14,011 nt of DNA, from contig JABSSV010000006.1 of assembly GCA_013213875.1 (NCBI GenBank), positions 1-14,011 on the forward strand. The letters run 5' to 3'. Of the stretch, positions 8,469 through 14,011 are shown piece by piece. The translations under genes were made by a program, and so were the position numbers. The notes beneath the pieces are model-generated. The model ran no database searches and was not told where the DNA came from. It worked only from the letters and a program-made list of their open reading frames with translations. How positions within the stretch are numbered: the stretch's first letter is position 1; every line of letters begins with the position of its first letter. This stretch comes from Lysobacterales bacterium (lineage in GTDB: Bacteria; Pseudomonadota; Gammaproteobacteria; Xanthomonadales; SZUA-36).

Positions 8469-9419
8469 ATGACCTCTTCCCCCGCCCCCGTGCAGATCCG
8501 CCTGGACCAGGACCACGACCACCGTCTGCTGCGTGCGCTGGCAGAAGCACCCCGCGGGCTGCCCATGGATGCCCTCGCACGCTCCCGGGGCCCCGGCCTC
8601 TCCGATCGCTGCCTGATCGTCGCGCTCGGTGCGGGACGCGTGGTCGGCGCCATCACCATGGACCCGGGCACGGGTGTGATAGTCGGGCCCCAGGTGGCCA
8701 GGCATTTCCCCCAGCAAAGAATCGGTGAGCAACTGATTGTTGCCTCGGAACGTGTGGCTGCCCGCTATGGGCGCTTTGAGCTTCAGGCTGAGCCGCGAGG
8801 CGCCTGTGCAAAGCTGCTCCAGTCGCTGGGCTACCAACCGCAGGGAGCTCGTCTGCAGCGCCGCTTTCCACGCCGTCGAACGCGCTTCGGACGCAGCATT
8901 GCAGCGTTGAATGAACAGCTCGGCTTGCCGCATGACTACGGCGTGCGACATCGCTTGCCGCTGCAGCCGGAACCCAAAGAACTGGTGGCTGCGGGCCCGG
9001 ACAAGTTCGCGCGTCCCCAGCAAATGACCGCGCTGGCCCTTCGGGCGTGGGAACGTATGCGCGCTGCGGCAGCGCTCGACGGTGTCGAACTGCAGTTGGT
9101 GTCAGCCTTTCGCTCCGTGCGCTATCAGGCGGAACTGATTCAACGCAAGCTGGATGATGGCCAGGCGATAGATCAGATTCTTGCCGTATCCGCTGCACCT
9201 GGCTACAGCGAACATCACAGTGGGGCGGCGCTGGACCTCACGACGCCGGGATCGGCGGTGCTGGAGGAGGAATTCGCCAGCACGGCCGCCTATGCATGGC
9301 TCAAGCAGCAGGCCGCCAGCTACGGGTTTCTGGAGTCCTATCCGGAGAACAACCGTCACCGCATCAGCTATGAGCCCTGGCACTGGTGCCACCGTTCCGG
9401 GCAACAGCGACACATTTAG
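8469..9419 (+). CDS. GNAT-like domain fused to VanY/M15 D,D-carboxypeptidase
   Basis: The C-terminal half (about 175-316) is an M15B zinc peptidase of the VanY D-alanyl-D-alanine carboxypeptidase type. It has SAFRS with Arg215, the SxHxxGxAxD zinc motif (Ser247, His249, Gly252, Ala254, Asp256), and EPWHW at 302-306 with the presumed catalytic Glu302 and third zinc ligand His305. The N-terminal 130 residues resemble a GNAT acetyltransferase: a beta-strand pair (LIVALGAGRVVGAITMD), a motif-A-like VARHFPQQRIGEQLI, and a late LLQSLGYQP like the usual tyrosine-containing end of the fold. A basic linker (RRFPRRRTRFGR) joins the halves. There is no signal peptide or membrane segment, so a cytoplasmic location is inferred, odd for a periplasmic-wall enzyme. 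I chose ATG 8469; the earlier in-frame GTG 8406 touches the terminator. No clear Shine-Dalgarno is seen. Its stop is 11 bp from the convergent glycosylase gene. Confidence 0.85.
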   Translation: MTSSPAPVQIRLDQDHDHRLLRALAEAPRGLPMDALARSRGPGLSDRCLIVALGAGRVVGAITMDPGTGVIVGPQVARHFPQQRIGEQLIVASERVAARYGRFELQAEPRGACAKLLQSLGYQPQGARLQRRFPRRRTRFGRSIAALNEQLGLPHDYGVRHRLPLQPEPKELVAAGPDKFARPQQMTALALRAWERMRAAAALDGVELQLVSAFRSVRYQAELIQRKLDDGQAIDQILAVSAAPGYSEHHSGAALDLTTPGSAVLEEEFASTAAYAWLKQQAASYGFLESYPENNRHRISYEPWHWCHRSGQQRHI

Positions 9420-9430
9420 CCCGGTCAAAG

Positions 9431-10096
9431 TCAGGCATTATCTGCCGCACGCCAGAAGTACCAGGCCGCGGCTGAACGATAAGGCGCCAGTTTGCCGGTG
9501 CGCTCAAGCACCTGCGCCGGGGTCGGTTTCTGCGCCAGTGCGTAAATCTGTTGCACCCCTTTTTGCACGCCCAGATCCGTGGCCGGCATGATATCCGGTC
9601 GGCCCAGGGTAAACAGCAGGTACATCTGCACGGTCCAGGGGCCCACCCCGCGCACGGCGCTCAGGCGCTGGATCAGCGTATCGTCGTCCAGTCGCGACAG
9701 CTGACGGGCGCCAGGCAGCTTGCCGTCATGTACGCGCTGGGCCAAATCCAGCAAGGCCAGCGTTTTGGCCCGGGACAGGCCGGTCTGCCGTAAAGCCACA
9801 CTACCGAGCGCCAGCGTCTGACGCGCGTCCGGCCGCTGGTCGGTAAACAGGGCTTCAAAACGGCCATGGATCGTGCCCGCGGCAGCCCCGGATAGCTGTT
9901 GGTAGGCAATGGCGCGCGCCAGCGCCCGAAACACATCCTGATCACCGCGGACCCACAGGCGCTCGTTGCCAAAATCGTTGATAAAACGCGCCAGCCGGGG
10001 GCAGGTTGCGCACAGATGGGCTGTGGCCGTGCGCCAGTTATAGCGCAGGCGACTCAACCGCGTGCGCTGGCACGCCAGCCGGCCACGGCCAGCCAT
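9431..10096 (-). CDS. DNA-3-methyladenine glycosylase, AlkA-type HhH-GPD
   Basis: This is a base-excision repair enzyme that removes alkylated purines such as 3-methyladenine. Counting from ATG 10096 (221 residues), the helix-hairpin-helix runs at about 145-162 (LSAVRGVGPWTVQMYLLF). It is followed by the conserved catalytic Asp174 in MPATDLGVQKG. The motif AIAYQQLSGAAAGTI near 62-76 is typical of the family, and the E. coli AlkA N-terminal domain is absent. The start is uncertain. ATG 10096 overlaps the preceding DUF423 gene by 43 bp. A TTG at 10055-10057 overlaps its stop codon (TTGA), would give 208 residues, and fits where homology seems to begin (RYNWRTATAHL). It is the last gene of the - strand operon; coupling with an ABC transporter has no obvious functional reason. 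Confidence 0.9.
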   Translation of the reverse strand: MAGRGRLACQRTRLSRLRYNWRTATAHLCATCPRLARFINDFGNERLWVRGDQDVFRALARAIAYQQLSGAAAGTIHGRFEALFTDQRPDARQTLALGSVALRQTGLSRAKTLALLDLAQRVHDGKLPGARQLSRLDDDTLIQRLSAVRGVGPWTVQMYLLFTLGRPDIMPATDLGVQKGVQQIYALAQKPTPAQVLERTGKLAPYRSAAAWYFWRAADNA

Positions 10097-10425
10097 AACC
10101 AGCTGCCAATCAGCAGCATGCCACCGATCGGTGCGATGGGTCCGGGCCGGGCCTGACCCACCAGGCCAGCGGCATAGATGCTGCCGCTGAAAGCCAGCAC
10201 GCCAGCCAGCATGGCCCAGGCTGGCGCACGCCAGCCGGACCGGTCCTGCAGCGCCAGCAACAACAGCACCGGTACATGGACGAGATGTATCAGGCTGGCG
10301 GACTGCCAGGAACGATAGCGCAAGGGGTCATCCGCCAGGCCGGGCAGGTGCGCACCGACAGCCGCCAGAATAACGCCCGCGGCGCCCAGCAGCGCCACCA
10401 GAACCAGAAGCAGGGATGACCGCAT
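10054..10425 (-). CDS. DUF423 small membrane protein (YgdD-like)
   Basis: A 123-residue integral membrane protein of the DUF423 family, whose E. coli member is YgdD; its function is unknown. Four hydrophobic segments are visible at about 4-24, 45-60, 66-88 and 97-116. The family's typical features are present: a Gly/Ala-rich first helix with GAHLPG after it, a central His-containing stretch (SASLIHLVHVPVLLLL), the GSIYAAGL segment, and PIAPIGGMLLIGSWL near the end. Its ATG shares one base with the TGA of the DUF4340 gene (TGATG), so translation is probably coupled. Its end overlaps the glycosylase gene. Confidence 0.88.
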   Translation of the reverse strand: MRSSLLLVLVALLGAAGVILAAVGAHLPGLADDPLRYRSWQSASLIHLVHVPVLLLLALQDRSGWRAPAWAMLAGVLAFSGSIYAAGLVGQARPGPIAPIGGMLLIGSWLWLAVAGWRASARG

Positions 10426-11462
10426 CAGGCCTCCCCGTCCTCAGGGAGCAGAATATCGCTCAAGCGCCGCAGCATCACCTCGGCCTTGTCATCGGGAATG
10501 CGATAAACCCAGCCCTGCACACGCTGGTTAATGCTCTCAGCCGCTTGCTCCAGCACATCCCGCTGCTGGTCCTCGGTTGCCACAAAGGGCGTTGAGGCGC
10601 TCAGGCGTAACCAGTAGGCGTCCTCCGCGGCCAGTAATTCGGCACTGACTGTCAGGCCATCAAAACGCACGGCCCGCAGCTGACTTAGCAACTCACCCTC
10701 GAAATTTGCCGCCGGAACGACGGCGTCAAAGTCCAGCACGGCCAGAGCGCTGGCGAGCCCATTGACGGACCAACTGGAGCGTGGCGCTTGGCCCGCCGGC
10801 AGCTCCTGCAGCGTAAAGTCAGTCTCGTCCGCCGACAGCTTGCTCACGGTCAGCGTTTCACCGTCAACGTGCTGTAACTGCAACTCCGCCAGTTGCGCTG
10901 CGGGCAGGTCCACCACGCGCCGGTCAACCCAGCCGAGCCTCTCCTTGGGTAGCGCCGCATCAAAATCAGACAGCAGGCTTTGCGCCTGATCTGGGCGTCG
11001 CAGATAGCGGCCGTCGCGGCGCTGCGCCTCGTCCCCCACCAGCACGGACCACTGCTCCGCGTCACCCGCATACAAGCTGAGCAGCTGGCCAGTGGCTCCG
11101 GGTGTGTCCAGATCCTGCACACCAAGGCGCCCGAAATAAGCCGGGTTTGCGGTCTTTTCCTCGATCACCTGCGCCCGGGCGAGAGCGGCCAGCACTGGCC
11201 GCAATCGTGTCATGGCAACGGGATAACCGGACAGACCCTGAACCCGCCAGAAACGTTCATCACGGCGCAACTCGACGGGATCAGCGACGCCCGCCTGCTG
11301 CACTGTCACCCGATCCACCGCATTGATCTGCTCTTGCAAGCCCGGCAGCACCGCAGCCCCCGTCAGGGATTGCACGGGCGGTGTTGATGGCAGCAGCCAT
11401 ACAATGGCCAACAGCGATAGCAACAGGCTCAGAGCAACGCCCCACAGCACACGGGGGCTCAT
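10425..11462 (-). CDS. DUF4340 domain-containing membrane-anchored protein
   Basis: The 345-residue product has one N-terminal membrane helix (about 7-25) with little in front of it, and a long soluble part that should face the periplasm. It contains DUF4340-like repeats, in which a short strand-rich unit ends in a sentence such as RFWRVQGLSGYPV or RVVDLPAAQLAEL, with VGDEAQRRDGRYLRR between them. Members of this family are commonly encoded next to GldG-like proteins and their ABC permease, as here, and are thought to be accessory parts of that system; the biochemical role is unknown. ATG 11462 overlaps the GldG stop by four bases, and the stop overlaps the DUF423 start by one base. Confidence 0.85.
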   Translation of the reverse strand: MSPRVLWGVALSLLLSLLAIVWLLPSTPPVQSLTGAAVLPGLQEQINAVDRVTVQQAGVADPVELRRDERFWRVQGLSGYPVAMTRLRPVLAALARAQVIEEKTANPAYFGRLGVQDLDTPGATGQLLSLYAGDAEQWSVLVGDEAQRRDGRYLRRPDQAQSLLSDFDAALPKERLGWVDRRVVDLPAAQLAELQLQHVDGETLTVSKLSADETDFTLQELPAGQAPRSSWSVNGLASALAVLDFDAVVPAANFEGELLSQLRAVRFDGLTVSAELLAAEDAYWLRLSASTPFVATEDQQRDVLEQAAESINQRVQGWVYRIPDDKAEVMLRRLSDILLPEDGEA

Positions 11463-13327
11463 GATCGTGCCGCCTCGCGGCGACGCCGTCGCAGACCACC
11501 GAGCACCAGTGCGACGAGAATCACCAGCGCGGGCATCAGCAGCACATTCAGCAGGGTCAAGCGCTGGCCGAGCGCATCAATGTCTTTATCCAGCGCATGC
11601 TGCACGGCACGCAGATCCTGGCGCAGCCCGGTGCGCTGATCCACATAGCGCTGAATTTCCTCCGCTTGCGCGTCGTTCAGGACCCCGAGACTGCCATCCG
11701 GACGCGCTGCCTGCATATCAGCCAGCTTGCGTTCCGTATCGGCCAACTCCTGATTCAAACGCTCCTCCGTGGCCCGATACTCCCCTTCCGCTGCGAGACG
11801 CAGGGTCTCCACGCGATCGAAAGGTCGTGCCGCGCTGGCCCGGGTACGGATGGCAATCAAATCGTCACTGCCAAGTAGGTTGTCGACCGCGTTCACCACC
11901 AGCGACCCATTGTCCGCAAAGGCGTTGGTGACGGTCTGCCCAAAAAAGTTCTGACGGCTAACCCACAGTCGATCGGTCAGCATGTCCGTATCCGCAAACA
12001 GCACCACATTGATGCCGTCCGCAATGGCCTCGGAACGGTATTGATCGTCTCCGTAGCCGCTGCCATCGGCGAAAGCGGAGCCGGCCGGCCCGGCAATCCG
12101 CGCCACCACCGCATAGCGATCACCGGTCGCCTGAAAACCCGCCTGCAGGTCATCGGGGTTGGCCAGGAAGCGGAGCCGGCTCGCATCCAGTGGAGCGGCA
12201 TTCTCACTGCTACTCAGCAACGGCGTAAAAGTGGTGCTGGCATCGGCCAGAGGTTCAAACCAGCCAGCCGAGGAGACATTAACGGCCTCCAGATCGGCGC
12301 TGACGATGTCGTCCTGATTCATACCCTCGCGGCCCATGGCCAGAATGGCCAAATGGCGCACCGGGCGCGCACTGGCGGTGGAGTTCACTTCCAGCGCGTA
12401 ACGCTGATCCCCGATAAAGCGCAGCGGGTCATAGGCCACACCCCAGGCCTCCAGCAGCGGCGCCAGCGACGAACTGGAGCCGGCATTCAGGCGTGCCATG
12501 GGATCACTCGGATCGTCACCGAGATCAGCTTCAGCAAAGGGATCCAGAAACACGACCAGACGCCCACCGGCCAGCACAAACTGGTCAATGCGGTACTGCA
12601 TGGCCTCACTTAATGCTTTCGGATGCACCAGCAGCAGCAAATCCAGATCAGCAGGAAACTGGTCCGCCTCGCCGCTGACTGTCACCACGTCAAACAACTG
12701 TTGCAACTGCTCGTAAACCACCCAGGGCGCACGCGGCTGCTGGGTGCTCATGTCAAAGCCGGGTTCCATATTCAGGCTACTCAGCACCCCCACGGTTAAG
12801 GGCTCGGGATGCGACAGACCGGCAATCAGCTTGGCCAGATCATATTCAACAAAGGCTTGCTTGGACGGGTTCAGAAAGGAAATGATCTGCACACCGTCAA
12901 TGCTGTTGGTACCGGCTATGCCGAAATACAGGGACTCGATGCCCGTGCCGACGGGTACGGCCTGCAGGCCAAAGGCGGCCGCCTCGTCTTCCTGCGGGGA
13001 GAACGGCACCGGGTCGATCCGCCGGACCGTTAGTTTGCCACCGCTATGCGCGGCCATATCATCGAGCATTTCCTGCACCCAGCGGGCATAGCTGCGAACC
13101 TGCGGCAGTTCCCGGCTGGCCGCCTCGGAGAAAAACATGTACAGCGTCACCGGCTCCTGCATATGAGCCAGCACGCTGCGGGTTCCCTCGCTGAGCGTGT
13201 ACTGCTGATTCTCCGTCAAATCCAGACGCAGACCCTTGAAGGCGAGACCGGACAGGATCACCAGACTCAGAAACAGCGCCGCCAGTAGTAGCAGCGTGGT
13301 TCCGGCGGTCAGCTTTTGTCGTTTCAT
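11459..13327 (-). CDS. GldG-like ABC transporter auxiliary protein
   Basis: A 622-residue protein of the GldG / ABC_transp_aux type, named after a component associated with gliding in Bacteroidetes but widespread in non-gliding bacteria, where the substrate is unknown. An N-terminal membrane helix (about 11-31) is followed by the family-typical LTENQQYTLSEGTRSVL, then a large presumably periplasmic region. This includes a Rossmann-like part with hydrophobic strands (PLTVGVLSSLNMEPG, LDLLLLVHPKAL, GGRLVVFLDPFAE). A helical, charge-rich stretch (about 517-585) is probably a coiled coil, and a C-terminal membrane helix (about 588-611) ends in RRRRREAARS, consistent with a cytoplasmic tail. The start at 13327 overlaps the permease stop by four bases (ATGA), and its end overlaps the DUF4340 start in the same way. 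Confidence 0.9.
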   Translation of the reverse strand: MKRQKLTAGTTLLLLAALFLSLVILSGLAFKGLRLDLTENQQYTLSEGTRSVLAHMQEPVTLYMFFSEAASRELPQVRSYARWVQEMLDDMAAHSGGKLTVRRIDPVPFSPQEDEAAAFGLQAVPVGTGIESLYFGIAGTNSIDGVQIISFLNPSKQAFVEYDLAKLIAGLSHPEPLTVGVLSSLNMEPGFDMSTQQPRAPWVVYEQLQQLFDVVTVSGEADQFPADLDLLLLVHPKALSEAMQYRIDQFVLAGGRLVVFLDPFAEADLGDDPSDPMARLNAGSSSSLAPLLEAWGVAYDPLRFIGDQRYALEVNSTASARPVRHLAILAMGREGMNQDDIVSADLEAVNVSSAGWFEPLADASTTFTPLLSSSENAAPLDASRLRFLANPDDLQAGFQATGDRYAVVARIAGPAGSAFADGSGYGDDQYRSEAIADGINVVLFADTDMLTDRLWVSRQNFFGQTVTNAFADNGSLVVNAVDNLLGSDDLIAIRTRASAARPFDRVETLRLAAEGEYRATEERLNQELADTERKLADMQAARPDGSLGVLNDAQAEEIQRYVDQRTGLRQDLRAVQHALDKDIDALGQRLTLLNVLLMPALVILVALVLGGLRRRRREAARS

Positions 13328-14011
13328 GCCTCACCCTTCTTCATATTGAGCACCACCACATTGGCCGCCAGCCAGAAACCAATCACCAGCAGGAAATACA
13401 CCAGGTCGCGCAGATCGAGAACGCCGCGGGAAATATCAGCAAAGTGGGCCAGAAAGCTCAGCCCGGCAATGGCGTCTATCAGCAGCTGTGGCGCCCAGGC
13501 ACTGAAAAGATCGAGCACCATGGGCAGGCCAGATAGCAGAAACAGAAAGCAGACCACGACGCTGAGAATAAAAGCCACCACCTGATTGCGGGTGAGCGCT
13601 GACAGGCAGGAGCCGATGGCCAGCATGCCGCCCGCCATCAGCCAGCTGCCCAGATAGGCGGCCAGAATGGCGCCATTGTCCGGGTCGCCCAGATAGTTCA
13701 CCGTCAGCCAGATGGGAAAGGTCAACAGCAGGCACAGACCGAGGAACAACCAGGCAGCCAGATATTTACCCAGCACCGCCTGGGCCACGGTCAGGGGTAG
13801 CGTCAGTAGCAATTCGATGGTCCCAGAGCGACGTTCCTCTGCCCACAGGCGCATGGAAATGGCCGGTACCAGAAACAGATAAAGCCAGGGATGGAAGCGA
13901 AAAAAAGGCTCCAGGTCGGCGATGCCCCGGGCGTAGAAACCGCCGAGGTAAAAAGTGAACACAGCGGTCATCACCAGGAAGATGACGATAAAGACCCAAG
14001 CAACCGGGGTG
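13324..14011 (-). CDS. ABC transporter permease, GldF-like (5' end cut off)
   Basis: This is the membrane permease of the same uncharacterised ABC system (ABC-2 type). The reading frame stays open to the window edge: upstream of the first possible internal starts (GTG 13974, ATG 13971) it encodes TPVAWVFIVIFL, a family-typical first helix. The true start is therefore outside, and I estimate 15-20 residues are missing. The visible 228 residues contain about six hydrophobic segments. The conserved PFFRFHPWLYLFLVPAISMR and AEERRSGTIELLLTLPLT are hallmarks of GldF-like permeases, and FPIWLTVNYLGDPDNG follows. The ATP-binding subunit is not in the window and is expected to the right, upstream in transcription. 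The stop overlaps the GldG start (ATGA). Confidence 0.9.
   Translation of the reverse strand, partial: TPVAWVFIVIFLVMTAVFTFYLGGFYARGIADLEPFFRFHPWLYLFLVPAISMRLWAEERRSGTIELLLTLPLTVAQAVLGKYLAAWLFLGLCLLLTFPIWLTVNYLGDPDNGAILAAYLGSWLMAGGMLAIGSCLSALTRNQVVAFILSVVVCFLFLLSGLPMVLDLFSAWAPQLLIDAIAGLSFLAHFADISRGVLDLRDLVYFLLVIGFWLAANVVVLNMKKGEA

Noticed and set aside
10060..10260. Repeated GCCAGC/CTGGC motifs resembling short REP elements.
   Set aside because: They lie inside the DUF423 gene and are explained by Ala/Gly/Leu codons in GC-rich DNA; no ordered repeat unit was found.
11323..13288. Several long open frames on the + strand opposite GldG and DUF4340.
   Set aside because: They have low-complexity or His/Gln/Arg-rich products with no domain features and lie opposite clearly coding - strand genes.

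Overview
The window looks like chromosomal DNA of a moderately GC-rich gammaproteobacterium. The long PstC and PstA variants, the Pseudomonas-like PstS, the PHO boxes close to the enterobacterial consensus and the GldG/DUF4340 gene set fit marine or soil lineages of the Pseudomonas, Alcanivorax, Marinobacter or Halomonas type. This assignment rests on protein style alone; no rRNA or other marker is present. There is no sign of mobile elements, tRNAs, rRNAs or CRISPR arrays.

Region 1 (1-327) has no gene I can support. It holds a perfect 14-bp palindrome and, at its right end, a PHO box and -10 that drive the pst operon.

Region 2 (328-8405, all + strand) is a compact phosphate-starvation island: pstC, pstA, pstB, phoU, pstS and an outer-membrane porin. 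PstS captures phosphate in the periplasm, PstC and PstA form the channel, PstB powers it, and PhoU links transporter state to PhoR/PhoB signalling and restrains uptake. The porin very probably supplies the outer-membrane step. PHO-box-like 11-bp repeats lie before pstC, pstS and the porin gene, and in each the -10 candidate begins exactly 10 bp after the 18-bp box, as in E. coli phoA. Strong rho-independent terminators close pstS and the porin gene. phoB and phoR are not in the window.

Region 3 (8469-9419, + strand) is one gene whose product appears to fuse an N-terminal GNAT-like acetyltransferase fold to a C-terminal VanY/M15 D,D-carboxypeptidase-type zinc peptidase, with no signal peptide.

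Region 4 (9431 to the right edge, all - strand, convergent with region 3) is a tightly overlapping operon. In transcription order it holds a GldF-like ABC permease (cut by the window edge), a GldG-like auxiliary membrane protein, a DUF4340 protein, a small DUF423 membrane protein and an AlkA-type DNA glycosylase. Start and stop codons overlap at every junction, which suggests translational coupling. The ABC ATPase and the promoter should lie beyond the right edge. The transporter's substrate is unknown; in non-gliding bacteria this GldFG-DUF4340 set is the least understood system here.
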